The position numbers and the translations under genes were made by a program. This document shows, in pieces, positions 1 through 8,496 of a stretch of 64,000 nucleotides of DNA. Every line of letters starts with the position of its first letter. Within the stretch, counting starts at the first letter, position 1. The notes under the pieces were generated by a model. That model was not told the origin of the DNA. It saw only the letters and a program-made list of their open reading frames with translations, and searched no databases. Origin of the DNA: Pseudorhodoferax sp. Leaf265 (GTDB taxonomy: Bacteria > Pseudomonadota > Gammaproteobacteria > Burkholderiales > Burkholderiaceae_C); assembly GCF_001422365.1 (NCBI RefSeq), contig NZ_LMMT01000034.1, positions 356,944-420,943 on the forward strand. Direction: 5' to 3'.

Positions 1-1547
1 GCGCCCAGCGCGAACGCGGTCAGGTCGAATCCGGCGATGCGCCATTCGCCTGCCGGCAGGCTCGCGAGCAGGCCCATGCCGCCGCTCAAAGGGTTCAGCA
101 CCGGTAGCAGCGCGAACAGCAGGCCGCCCAGCGCCAGCTGGACCTGCCACATGCGCCTGGCCGGCCAGGCCAGGCCGGCCACGGCCGCCAGGCCCCAGGC
201 CCAGAAGAAGCAGGCGATCTCGGTGGCGGGGCGCTCCGCGATGCCCACGGGCACGAAGCGGTTGGCCCAGAAGAACACGGCCATGGCCAGCGGCAGGCCG
301 GCAATGGCGCCCAGGTTGAGGCCATCGACCAGGCCCAGGCCGAAGCCCACGCGGCCGCCCTTGGCGAGCGCCTTGGCGTATTTCTGGCGCTCCTTGACGG
401 ACCACAGCAGCAGGCCCGTTGCCACCATCACGCAGCCGGCCACGCCCGAGGCGAAGAACAGCCAGCGCAGGAGCGGGTGCGCGAAGCGGCCGATGTGCAG
501 GCCGTAGAGCACGCCGCGCGTGTCCGAGGCCGGCGCGATGTCCTCGCCGGCACGGCCCAGCAGCTGGCCGCTGGCGCCATCGAAGGTGACCGAGCTCTGG
601 TTGGCCGAGAGCTTGCCACTCTCCTGCCGGTACAGCGTCACGCGGGCCGTGGCGTCACCGGGGTTGCTGATGACGACGCGGCTGACGGCCGCGCCATGCC
701 AGGCCGTGCTGGCCTCGCGCATGAGGGCGTCCACGGGCACCAGCGGCGCCGCCACGCCGGCGGGCTTCTGGTTGCTGAAACCCGCGGACGAGGGGAAGAC
801 CTCCGCGATGAAGGCCTGGCGGTCGTTCTTGTAGACGGCCTCCTGGCCCCAGGGCATGTACAGGAACATCAGCGTGACCAGCCCGGTGTAGGTGATCATG
901 AGGTGGTAGGGCAGGGCCAGCACGGCGGTGGCGTTGTGCGCATCGAGCCAGGAGCGCTGGCCCTTCTTCGGCCGGAAGGTGAAGAAGTCCTTGAAGATGC
1001 GCTTGTGCGTGACGATGCCGCTGACGATGGCCACCAGCATGAACATGGCGCAGCAGCCCACGATCCAGCGGCCCCAGATCGCCGACATGTAGTGCAGGTC
1101 GAAGTGCAGGCGGTAGAAGAAGTCGCCGCCGCGCGTCTCGCGCGGGGCCGCCACGGGCCGGCCCGTCGCCGGATCCAGCGTGGCCGATGCGAAGCGGGCA
1201 CGGCGCGGGCGCTCGTCCGCGCGCGGCGCGGAGGCGGCCGTGGCCGGCGGCGGCACCGTCCATCCCGTGCGCAGCAGTGGCTCGCGCTCGCTGGGCAGCT
1301 CGATGGTCCAGCGCGGGCTGCCGGCCGCCTTGTCCTGCAGATGCTGCAGCGCCAATGCCACGGCTTGTTCGGGTACGGCCGGCGGGGCCGCGGTGCCCGC
1401 GTGCAGCTCGGGCTTCATCCACAGGCTGATCTCGTCGCGGAAGTAGGCCGAGGTGCCGGCGGCGAACACCATGAACAGCACCCAGCCGACCAAGAGGCCC
1501 GACCAGGTGTGCAGCCAGGCCATGGATTGGCGAAAGCCTTCCTTCAT
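1..1547 (-). CDS. PepSY-associated TM family protein (partial, C-terminus beyond window)
   Basis: The frame stays open from the ATG at 1547 to the window edge, giving about 515 residues without a stop. The N-terminus has a transmembrane segment preceded by MAWLHTWSGLLVGW, typical of PepSY_TM proteins. In the middle, the stretch HFDLHYMSAIWGRWIVG followed by SGIVTHKRIFKDFFTFRPKK is the family hallmark, and several hydrophobic segments follow. These inner-membrane proteins usually accompany TonB-dependent siderophore receptors and are thought to act in periplasmic iron reduction or release; that role is family knowledge, not shown here. The start overlaps the DUF3649 stop by 4 bases (ATGA), so the two are co-translated. 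The 3' end is missing. Confidence 0.85.
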   Translation of the reverse strand, partial: MKEGFRQSMAWLHTWSGLLVGWVLFMVFAAGTSAYFRDEISLWMKPELHAGTAAPPAVPEQAVALALQHLQDKAAGSPRWTIELPSEREPLLRTGWTVPPPATAASAPRADERPRRARFASATLDPATGRPVAAPRETRGGDFFYRLHFDLHYMSAIWGRWIVGCCAMFMLVAIVSGIVTHKRIFKDFFTFRPKKGQRSWLDAHNATAVLALPYHLMITYTGLVTLMFLYMPWGQEAVYKNDRQAFIAEVFPSSAGFSNQKPAGVAAPLVPVDALMREASTAWHGAAVSRVVISNPGDATARVTLYRQESGKLSANQSSVTFDGASGQLLGRAGEDIAPASDTRGVLYGLHIGRFAHPLLRWLFFASGVAGCVMVATGLLLWSVKERQKYAKALAKGGRVGFGLGLVDGLNLGAIAGLPLAMAVFFWANRFVPVGIAERPATEIACFFWAWGLAAVAGLAWPARRMWQVQLALGGLLFALLPVLNPLSGGMGLLASLPAGEWRIAGFDLTAFALG

Positions 1548-1846
1548 GCCGCGGCTCCCGCGCGTTGCGCCAGCCACAGGCCGCTGGCCAGCAGCAGCGC
1601 GGGCAGGGCCAGGCCGCCCCAGGCGCGCCAGGCGCTGCGCGCCGCGAAGGCCCACAGCACGGCGCAGGTATAGACGACGAAAGAGGCCAATGTGCCCGTG
1701 ATCACCGCCTCGGCGCGGTGCAGCGGCAGGTACAGCGCCACGGCCGTGGCGGCCAGGGCCGACAGCGCGTAGCCGCCGCCGACGGCGGCCAGGGCACGCG
1801 AGGCCACCGCGAGGCGGTAGCGCGCGCCGATCTTTTCCTTCGACAT
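1544..1846 (-). CDS. DUF3649 small membrane protein
   Basis: This 100-residue protein has three hydrophobic segments (about residues 15-33, 40-60 and 65-90). Length, topology and position immediately upstream of a PepSY_TM gene match the DUF3649 family, which is found in iron-uptake operons. I chose the MSKEKIG start at 1846 because purine-rich sequence (GGAAGACGAGGG) precedes it; an in-frame ATG 45 bases upstream falls in the presumed leader. The biochemical function is unknown. A Fur-box-like sequence about 90 bases upstream suggests repression by iron. Confidence 0.75.
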   Translation of the reverse strand: MSKEKIGARYRLAVASRALAAVGGGYALSALAATAVALYLPLHRAEAVITGTLASFVVYTCAVLWAFAARSAWRAWGGLALPALLLASGLWLAQRAGAAA

Positions 1847-1935
1847 CCCTCGTCTTCCTTCGGCCTCGGTCGGGCCGGATGGGCCCGGCACGGCGGGCTG
1901 GCGGGGAACAGGTTTCCCCGGAAGCGGGCGATGTT

Positions 1936-1954
1936 AAATGAAAACTACTCGCAA
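1936..1954. promoter_or_regulatory. Possible Fur box
   Basis: AAATGAAAACTACTCGCAA matches the betaproteobacterial Fur-box form AAATGAGAATGATTCTCAA at 14 of 19 positions by eye. It lies in the 137-base gap upstream of the DUF3649-PepSY pair, both of iron-related families. It overlaps the start of a small hairpin (1950-1967). Confidence 0.45.
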
Positions 1955-1967
1955 CTGAGGGGTTGCG
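1950..1967 (-). terminator. Possible weak terminator of the diguanylate cyclase gene
   Basis: CGCAAC and GTTGCG form a 6-bp stem with a 6-base loop. It lies 16 bases past the diguanylate cyclase stop and is followed on the minus strand by AGTTTTC. The stem is short and the T-run poor, so this is tentative. Confidence 0.25.
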
Positions 1968-1983
1968 CTGGTAAAGATACTGC

Positions 1984-3459
1984 TCACACCGCGTCGGTCA
2001 GCACCACGCGGTTGCGTCCGCCGTGCTTGGCCTCGTACAGCGCGCGGTCGGCCGCTTGCAGCAGGTGGTCCAGGCTGGCGTTGGCCGGCTGGCTCACGCT
2101 GGCGCCGATGCTGACCGTGAACCCGGTGGTGCGGCCCTGGCCGAGGTCCACGGCGGCCTCGGCGCAGGCCTGGCGCACGCGCTCGGCGACCTCGCGCGTG
2201 CGCGCGGGGTCGGCATCGGGCAGCAGCACGGCGAACTCCTCGCCGCCCAGCCGCCCGAGCAGCAGGGGCCCTTCGGGCAGGCGGTCGGCGACGAGGTTGG
2301 CTGCCAGGATGATGACCTGGTCGCCCACGGCATGGCCGTAGGTATCGTTCACGCTTTTGAAGCGGTCGATGTCCAGCACCAGCAGACCCACGCTGCGGCG
2401 TGCCGCGCGGGCGCTCCGCAGTGCCTTGCCGGCCTGTTCGGCAAAGGCGCGGCGGTTCATGGTGCCGGTCATCGGGTCGTGCTCGGCCATGTGACGCAGC
2501 TGCGCCATCAGGATGCGGTTGGCGGCCATGGCACTGGCCACGGCCAGCGGCGAGATGGCGATCAGCGTCACGCCCAGGCGCACCGACATCAGCATGGCCG
2601 GTGATTCGATCTGCACCGCGGTGTCGAGCACGCCCTTGGAGATCGCCACCAGCGTCCAGGCGGTGGTCAGCAGGGACAGCACCGCGGTGGGAAAGACGCC
2701 ATAGCGCATGCCGCACCACAGCAGTGCCGGCACCGGGAAGGCCACGGCCCCGGGCCCGCCGACGAGCAAGGCGGCCGCCATCGAGGCCAGCAGGGCCAGC
2801 AGCGGCGCAGCCCGGCGCAGCGGCGGCATGCTCTTGCGCCACTGGCGCACCACCTCGCGGTGCTGCGCGGTGGGGATGCTCAGCACGGCCGGCAGGATGG
2901 TGAAGTAGTTCAGCAGTTCGCTGGCAAACCAGGCCAGGCCGGACTCCAGGGCCGTGCCGCCGAAGGCCACCGGCCCGACGAGGCTGCCGGCCAGGCCGCC
3001 CGCCACAGAGGCCAGGGCCGCGATCGCCAGCAGCTGCAGCACGCCGGCCGCGCCGAGGAGCTTGCGTGCGTCGGCACCGAAGGGCTGTGCCAGCATCAGG
3101 TAGCCGGTCAGCACGCTGGCGAAATTGGTGAGCGTCAGCAGCACGGAAATCGGCAGCGCGTCGCCGACGATGAAGCCGGCCAACAGGTGGCCGACGCAGG
3201 CACCGACCCAGCCGGCCGCCGTGTCCAGCCGCGGAAAGCGGATGAACAGGCCCAACAGCAACGCATTGGCGGGCCAGAACACGGCCAGCTGGCCGGCCAG
3301 GCGGGTCCAGACGCCGAACACGCAGACTGTCGCCATGATGGCCGCGACCAGCGCCCCCCCCGCCAGCAGCTGCGCCGGGGTCGCAGGCACAGCCGGGATG
3401 CTCGACTCCAGCTTTTGCGGACGGGTCAGCTTGTCGCGTTGGGAGTTCATGGTCTGCAT
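1984..3459 (-). CDS. MASE1-GGDEF diguanylate cyclase
   Basis: This 491-residue protein should make cyclic di-GMP from two GTP at the inner membrane. Residues 25 to about 320 hold eight or so hydrophobic segments of MASE1 type (FWPANALLLG, ending near MAANRILM). A C-terminal GGDEF domain follows: HDPMTGTMNRRAF at its start, LVLDIDRFKSVNDTYGHAVGD in the middle, and the active-site signature GGEEF at 405-409. The residues where an RxxD inhibitory site would stand read EGPL, so product inhibition at that site is not expected. The start at 3459 is preceded by GGGAGA. It is monocistronic, and no EAL domain is present. A link to the flagellar locus 27 kb away is possible but not shown. Confidence 0.88.
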   Translation of the reverse strand: MQTMNSQRDKLTRPQKLESSIPAVPATPAQLLAGGALVAAIMATVCVFGVWTRLAGQLAVFWPANALLLGLFIRFPRLDTAAGWVGACVGHLLAGFIVGDALPISVLLTLTNFASVLTGYLMLAQPFGADARKLLGAAGVLQLLAIAALASVAGGLAGSLVGPVAFGGTALESGLAWFASELLNYFTILPAVLSIPTAQHREVVRQWRKSMPPLRRAAPLLALLASMAAALLVGGPGAVAFPVPALLWCGMRYGVFPTAVLSLLTTAWTLVAISKGVLDTAVQIESPAMLMSVRLGVTLIAISPLAVASAMAANRILMAQLRHMAEHDPMTGTMNRRAFAEQAGKALRSARAARRSVGLLVLDIDRFKSVNDTYGHAVGDQVIILAANLVADRLPEGPLLLGRLGGEEFAVLLPDADPARTREVAERVRQACAEAAVDLGQGRTTGFTVSIGASVSQPANASLDHLLQAADRALYEAKHGGRNRVVLTDAV

Positions 3460-3647
3460 TGCGTCTCCCTGCTTTTGTGGGGGCGGGTAGGCGCGCAAGC
3501 GTGCCAGTCAACGCAAATTGTTGCAGATGTCAGCGCCTGTCCGGTCGGGAATTTGTGAATATCGGACATCGAATCGGCCGACGATGGCCCTTGACCGGCC
3601 GAAATGCTGCGCGCCGGGCAGCGTTGGGCCGTCCGTCACCCCGTCAC

Positions 3648-4616
3648 TCAGTCCACCGTGGCCCCTGAAGCCTTGACGATGCGCTCCCATTTGGCGAGCT
3701 CGCTGCGCGCGTAGTCGGCGAACGCGGCGGGGGTGTTGCCCACGGGCTCGGCGCCCAGCCCGGCCAGGCGCTCGCGCACGGCCGGCTGGCGCACGATCTG
3801 GGCGATCTCCTGCGACACGCGCTGGACGATCTCGGCCGGCGTGTGCGGCGGCGCCCAGACGCCGTACCAGGTGCTGATGGCGTAGCCGGGCACGCCCGAC
3901 TCGGCGATGGTCGGCACGTCCGGCAGCGCGCTCGCGCGCTTGGCCGTGGTCACGGCGATGGCGCGCAGCTTGCCGGCGCGGATCTGGCCGATGCTGGAGG
4001 GCATGGAGTCGAACATCAGCTGCGTCTGCCCGCCGATCACGTCGGCCAGCGCCGGGCCGCTGCCCTTGTACGGCACGTGCTGCATCTGCACGCCGGTGGC
4101 GATCTTGAAGGCCTCGCCGGCCAGGTGCGGCGCGGCGGCGTTGCCCGAGGACGCGAAGTTGAGCCGGTTCGGATCGGCCTTGGCTGCGGCGACCACGTCC
4201 TGCACGGTGTTGAATCCCAGCGAGGGCGCGGCCACCAGCACCAGCGGCACGTCGGCGATCAGGCTCACGGGCGCGAAATCGCGGATCGCGTCGTAGGGTG
4301 GCTTCTTGTACAGGCTGGGGTTGATGACGTGGATGGACGCGTTGACCAGCAGCGTGTAGCCGTCGGGCGGCGCCTTGGCCACGATGTCGGCGCCGATCAT
4401 GCCGCTGGCGCCGGGCTTGTTGTCCACCACCACGCTCTGGCCGAGCCGGCCCTCGAGCTGCTGGGCCACGATGCGGCCCAGGATGTCGGTCGGCCCGCCC
4501 GGCGGGTACGGGATGACCATGCGGATGGGCTTGCTGGGCCAGGCCTGGGCCTGTGCCTGGGGCGCCATGCCGCTGGCCGTGGCCAGCAGCAGTGCGGACA
4601 GCGTGCGACGGTTCAT
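3648..4616 (-). CDS. Bug family (TctC-like) periplasmic solute receptor 1
   Basis: This 322-residue secreted binding protein has a signal peptide MNRRTLSALLLATASGMAPQ and a cleavage region AQA/WPSKP. The mature N-terminus carries the Bug signature PYPPGGPTD, and PGASGMIG and HVPYKGSGPALADVIGG follow. Family members bind carboxylates for tripartite tricarboxylate transporters. A strong GAGGAG ribosome site precedes the start. It is the last gene of the large catabolic cluster, 25 bases after the CaiB gene. No TctA or TctB membrane subunit is encoded nearby, so it must use a permease from elsewhere or act as a sensor. Confidence 0.92.
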   Translation of the reverse strand: MNRRTLSALLLATASGMAPQAQAQAWPSKPIRMVIPYPPGGPTDILGRIVAQQLEGRLGQSVVVDNKPGASGMIGADIVAKAPPDGYTLLVNASIHVINPSLYKKPPYDAIRDFAPVSLIADVPLVLVAAPSLGFNTVQDVVAAAKADPNRLNFASSGNAAAPHLAGEAFKIATGVQMQHVPYKGSGPALADVIGGQTQLMFDSMPSSIGQIRAGKLRAIAVTTAKRASALPDVPTIAESGVPGYAISTWYGVWAPPHTPAEIVQRVSQEIAQIVRQPAVRERLAGLGAEPVGNTPAAFADYARSELAKWERIVKASGATVD

Positions 4617-4641
4617 GCGTTGTCTCCTCGTTGTGGGCTGT

Positions 4642-5817
4642 TCAGCCTTGCACGGCGATGCCGTCTTGCTCCAGCGCGGCGATCTCGTCGGCCGCGTAGC
4701 CGATGTCATGGAGCACAGCCCGCGTGTGCTGGCCCGTCGCCGGTGCGGGCGGGATCGGGCCGCCGCGCGGCGTGCCGGGCAGGTAGGGCATGGGCAGCGG
4801 CTCATAGGGCGGCTGCGCGAGCCGGCCGAAGGTGCCCTGGTGCCGCATCTGCGGGTGGTCGCGGAACTGCGCGTAGTCCTGCACTTCGGCGCACAGCACG
4901 TCGGCCGCCTCCAGCGTGGCGATCCAGTGCGCACTGGGCTGCTGCGCGAGCTGCTCGGCGATGGCCGCATTGAGGGCCGCGGCGTTGCGGCCGCGCGCGG
5001 GGTTGTCGCGGTAGTCCGGGTCGCCGCGCCAGCCGTCGCGGCCCAGCGCGGTGCACAGCCGCTCCCACATGTCCTGGCGCAGCACCAGCAGCGTGATGAA
5101 GCCGTCCTGCGTGCGGAACACGCCCGAAGGCACGGCCGTCGGCGGCGCCTGCCGGCCCGCGAACAGCGCGCTCTCGTAGAGTGGTGCGGCCTGGAAGGCG
5201 GCGCAGCATTCGGCCAACGAGATCCGCACATGGCGCCCGCGGCCCGTGCGGCTGCGCGCGTAGAGCGCGGCGCCCAGGGCCTGGGTGGCGTACAGCGCCG
5301 AGACCGTGTCGGGCACCAGCATGCCGATGCGGCGCGGCCGGCCGTCGGCCTCGCGGTTGAGCATGGCCAGGCCCGTGTAGGCCTGCAGCACGGAGTCGGT
5401 GCCGGGCTTGTCGACCCAGGGGCCGCTGGCGCCGAAGCCCGAGATCGACAGATAGACCAGGCCCGGGTGGCGCGTGCAGAGCGAGGCCGCATCCAGCCTC
5501 AGCCGGGCCATCACGCCCGGCCGGAAGTTCTCGACCAGCACATCGGCCTGCGCGGCGAGGCGCTCGATGGCAGCGCGGCCGGGCGGCTTGCGCGCATCGA
5601 TGCACAGCGAGCGCTTGCCCAGGTTGCTGGCCACGGCGAGCGGTGTCATGCCGCCTTCGCCGCCGCCCATCACGCGGATCCAGTCGCCGCCGGGCGGCTC
5701 GACCTTGACCACTTCCGCACCCTGCAGGGCGAGCAGCGCGGCGCAGTAGGGGCCGGCCACGCCCTGGCTCATGTCGAGCACGCGCAGGCCGGTGTATGCC
5801 TGTTCTTCCAACATCAT
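4642..5817 (-). CDS. CaiB/BaiF (family III) CoA-transferase
   Basis: This 391-residue enzyme moves CoA between acyl-CoA and a free acid through an aspartyl intermediate. The N-terminal VLDMSQGVAGPYCAALLALQGAEVVKVE block is the family signature, ADVLVENFRPGVM follows, and the catalytic Asp is expected at D141 in PGTDSVLQA. The start at 5817 overlaps the upstream Bug stop in ATGA; a second ATG directly follows. The gene sits between two Bug receptors, which suggests it activates the imported acid. It is an alternative to the ADP-forming synthetase encoded upstream. The true acid and CoA donor cannot be read from the sequence. Confidence 0.9.
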   Translation of the reverse strand: MMLEEQAYTGLRVLDMSQGVAGPYCAALLALQGAEVVKVEPPGGDWIRVMGGGEGGMTPLAVASNLGKRSLCIDARKPPGRAAIERLAAQADVLVENFRPGVMARLRLDAASLCTRHPGLVYLSISGFGASGPWVDKPGTDSVLQAYTGLAMLNREADGRPRRIGMLVPDTVSALYATQALGAALYARSRTGRGRHVRISLAECCAAFQAAPLYESALFAGRQAPPTAVPSGVFRTQDGFITLLVLRQDMWERLCTALGRDGWRGDPDYRDNPARGRNAAALNAAIAEQLAQQPSAHWIATLEAADVLCAEVQDYAQFRDHPQMRHQGTFGRLAQPPYEPLPMPYLPGTPRGGPIPPAPATGQHTRAVLHDIGYAADEIAALEQDGIAVQG

Positions 5818-6779
5818 TCGACCTTCACGCCGGTGGCCGCGACCACCTTCTTCCACTTGGCGATCTCGGCCGCGATCTGGCGGCCGAACGCGTCGGGCGC
5901 ATTCGCCACGGGTGCTGCACCCATCTCCTGCAGGCGCTGTGCCGCGGCGCTCTGGCGCAGCAACTCGGCCACGCCGCGTTGCAACTGTTCGACGATGGGT
6001 GAGGGCGTGCCGGCCGGCGCCAGCAGGCCGAACCAGGCGCTGGCCTCGTAGCCCGGCACGCCGCTCTCGGCCACGGTGGGGATGTCGGGCGTGCCGGGCC
6101 AGCGCTGCGCCGTGGTGACGGCCAGCGCGCGGATGCGGCCGGACTGGATGTGGGCCATGGACGAGGGCAGGTTGTCCACGCCCACCGGGATCTGGCCGCC
6201 GATCAAATCGGTCAGCATGGGGCCGCCGCCCTTGTACGGGATGTGGACCATGTCGACGCCGGCCATCATCTTGAGCAGCTCCACGCTCATGTGCGGCGAG
6301 CCACCCGCGCTCGTGGAGCCGAAGCTCAGCTTGCCAGGCTGCGCGCGTGCCATGGCCAGCAGCTCGGCCAGGGTCTTGACCGGCAGGGCCGCGTTGACGG
6401 TGATGACGTTGGGCGTGCTGGCCACGCAGGTGATGGGCGCGAAGTCGGCCAGCGGGTCGTAGGGCAGGGCCTTGTTCAGCGCGCTGTTGATGCCGTGCGA
6501 GCTGATCGTGGCCATGACCAGCGTGTAGCCGTCGGCCGGCGACTTGGCCACGGCCAGCGAACCGATGGCGCCGCTCGCGCCGGCCCGGTTCTCGACCGTG
6601 AAGCTCTGGCCGAGCCTCTCGCCCAGGCCGGCGGCGACCAGGCGGGCCAGCAGGTCGGTCGTGCCGCCGGGCGGATAGGGCACGATCAGGCGCACGGGCT
6701 TGCTGGGATAGGCCGCCTGGGCCAGCGCGGGCGCGGCCGCCAGCGCGGCCAGGCCGTGCAGGGCGGTGCGGCGCTTCAT
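5814..6779 (-). CDS. Bug family periplasmic solute receptor 2
   Basis: This 321-residue protein has a signal peptide MKRRTALHGLAALAAAPALA. It contains VPYPPGGTTDLLARL, RAGASGAIGS and HIPYKGGGPMLTDLIGGQ, all characteristic of Bug/TctC receptors. It overlaps both neighbours by 4 bases (the AtuA-like small protein before it, the CaiB transferase after it), so its amount is probably tied to these enzymes by translational coupling. The ligand is probably a carboxylate entering the CoA pathway encoded by the cluster. Confidence 0.92.
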   Translation of the reverse strand: MKRRTALHGLAALAAAPALAQAAYPSKPVRLIVPYPPGGTTDLLARLVAAGLGERLGQSFTVENRAGASGAIGSLAVAKSPADGYTLVMATISSHGINSALNKALPYDPLADFAPITCVASTPNVITVNAALPVKTLAELLAMARAQPGKLSFGSTSAGGSPHMSVELLKMMAGVDMVHIPYKGGGPMLTDLIGGQIPVGVDNLPSSMAHIQSGRIRALAVTTAQRWPGTPDIPTVAESGVPGYEASAWFGLLAPAGTPSPIVEQLQRGVAELLRQSAAAQRLQEMGAAPVANAPDAFGRQIAAEIAKWKKVVAATGVKVE

Positions 6780-7138
6780 GCGGGTGCCCCTTCGGAGTGG
6801 TTGCGCAGCGTGCCCATCAGCGTCTCCGGCACCGTGATCGGAAAGCGCAGCAGCGCAGCCGACATGGCCTTGCCGTACTGGTCCAGCGCGAGGCTGCGAG
6901 AAACGCCGCCGCCCAGCGCGCCGTGCGCGACGAAGTTGATCGCATGCAGGCCGTCGACCGGGTAGCGCAGCACCTCGCCCGTGATGGCGCCTTGGTAAAA
7001 GGCCTTCACCTTCTCGGCGGTCAACTGCTCGACCAGCAGCGGGTACAGCGCGGGCTCGTAGGCGAACACGCCGATGTTGACGGTGTTGCCCTTGTCGCCG
7101 GAGCGGCAGTGGGCCAAGTGTTGGAGCATCACATCCAT
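6776..7138 (-). CDS. AtuA C-terminal-like (ferredoxin-fold) protein
   Basis: This 120-residue protein starts MDVMLQHLAHCRSGDKGNTVNIGVFAY. The HxRSGDKG motif and the later DGLHAINFVAHGALGGGVSRSL match the small domain that forms the C-terminus of longer AtuA proteins. Here it is a separate gene 2 bases after the DUF1446 gene, so the pair equals a split AtuA (451 + 120 residues). The catalytic role is not known. Co-expression with the DUF1446 partner is near certain. Confidence 0.85.
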   Translation of the reverse strand: MDVMLQHLAHCRSGDKGNTVNIGVFAYEPALYPLLVEQLTAEKVKAFYQGAITGEVLRYPVDGLHAINFVAHGALGGGVSRSLALDQYGKAMSAALLRFPITVPETLMGTLRNHSEGAPA

Positions 7139-7140
7139 GG

Positions 7141-8496
7141 TCAGCTTTCGATGTAGGTGATGACGGGCTGGATCGCCTCGCGCGGCACCAGCGTGGACCA
7201 CACGCCGATGACCTCGCGCGTGCGGTCCTGGTGCGGCACGCGCTTGCCCGTGTGGGCGATGCCCGAGACGGCCATGCCGTCGACCTCGCGGCCGACCTTG
7301 AGCGCCTCTTCCTTGGTCCGCGTGCGCGCGGCCACGCGCACTGCGATCTCGTAGGGCTCGGGCCAGTCCGCGGGCGTGGCCTTGCCATGCACCGCATTGA
7401 GCCCCAGGAAGTCGATGCGCAGGTCCTCGGCCTTCAGGCCCACGATGCGAAAGCGCTCCTCGAGGATGCGCTTGGCCAGTTGTGCGCGGCGCAGCGCGCC
7501 GGAGCCGGCGTAGAAGAACATGTCCTCGCCGATGAAGCCCTCGGTGCAGCCGACCGAGGCCTTGAGCGTGGGCGTGCGCGGCTTGCCACCGATGCCGGAC
7601 ACGCGCACGCGGTCGGGGCCAATCTGCTCCAGCCGGGTGGTCGTGAAGTCCACCACCACGTCGGGTGTGATGTAGTTGGCCGGGTCGTGCACCTCGTACA
7701 GCAGCTGTTCCTTGACCGTGCGCAGGTCGATCGCGCCGCCGGTGCCGGCGACCTTCTCGATCACGGCGCTGCCGTCGGCCGACACCTCGGCGATCGGGAA
7801 GCCGAAGTTCCAGGGGTCGGGCACTTCCTTGAAGCCGGGGTCGCTGAAGTAGCCGCCCGTGACCTGGGCGCCGCATTCGAGCAGGTGGCCGATGCCGTTG
7901 CCTGCGCCCAGGCGCGCATGGTCCAGCGCGTCCCAGCCGAACGCGGCCATCATGGGCGCCATGAACACCGAGGGGTCGGCCACGCGGCCCGTGACCACGA
8001 TCTGCGCGCCCGCGCGCAGGGCCTCGGCGATGGGTTCCGCGCCCTGGTAGACCTCGGCCGAGATGATGCTGTCGGCCAGCGACGCGAGCGGCGCGCCGGT
8101 CTCCATGACGGTGTCGGCCAGCTGCGCGATGCGCTCGGTCACGAGGCTGCCGTCCACGGCCGCGATCTTCACGCCCTGGTGGCCCATTTCCCTGAGCAGC
8201 TCGGCGATGCGCGCCGCCGCGCCGCGTGGGTTGATCCAGCCCTGGTTGGAGACGATGCGCACGCCCTGCGCGATGCAGGCCGGCAGCACGGCGCGCATGC
8301 GGTCGTCCAGATAGGTGTCGTAGCCCGGGAAGGACGGATCGCGCCGCGCGCGCACCTGGGCCGCCGAGACCGTGGCCTCGGCCATGGTCTCGAAGCACAG
8401 GTAGTCGAGCCGGCCCTGTTCGGCGTTCAGCTGAGCCGGCTCGATGCGGTCGCCCCACCAGGCCGAGCCGGAGCCGATGCGGATGGTCTTGGTCAT
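7141..8496 (-). CDS. AtuA-type (DUF1446) acyclic terpene utilization family protein
   Basis: This 451-residue protein begins IRIGSGSAWWGDRIEPA, the typical DUF1446 opening. LDYLCFETMAEAT, GVRIVSNQGWINPRG and VVTGRVADPSVFMAP follow in the family order. AtuA is genetically required for citronellol and geraniol use in Pseudomonas, but its reaction is not established. The cluster has no geranyl-CoA carboxylase (atuC/atuF), so a classical Atu route is unlikely. The start at 8496 overlaps the synthetase stop by 4 bases. A related acyl-CoA substrate, perhaps branched or cyclic, is an inference. Confidence 0.88.
   Translation of the reverse strand: MTKTIRIGSGSAWWGDRIEPAQLNAEQGRLDYLCFETMAEATVSAAQVRARRDPSFPGYDTYLDDRMRAVLPACIAQGVRIVSNQGWINPRGAAARIAELLREMGHQGVKIAAVDGSLVTERIAQLADTVMETGAPLASLADSIISAEVYQGAEPIAEALRAGAQIVVTGRVADPSVFMAPMMAAFGWDALDHARLGAGNGIGHLLECGAQVTGGYFSDPGFKEVPDPWNFGFPIAEVSADGSAVIEKVAGTGGAIDLRTVKEQLLYEVHDPANYITPDVVVDFTTTRLEQIGPDRVRVSGIGGKPRTPTLKASVGCTEGFIGEDMFFYAGSGALRRAQLAKRILEERFRIVGLKAEDLRIDFLGLNAVHGKATPADWPEPYEIAVRVAARTRTKEEALKVGREVDGMAVSGIAHTGKRVPHQDRTREVIGVWSTLVPREAIQPVITYIES

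Noticed and set aside
37..1673. Plus-strand open frames in the first 1.7 kb
   Set aside because: They are antisense to the PepSY protein, whose membrane and family motifs are clear on the minus strand.
1934..3511. Second long minus-strand frame over the diguanylate cyclase
   Set aside because: It is Arg/Gly/Pro-rich shadow; the GGDEF and MASE1 motifs are all in the other frame.
3574..3602. TCGGCC...GGCCGA dyad downstream of the first Bug receptor as terminator
   Set aside because: The loop is 17 bases and no T-run follows; not convincing.
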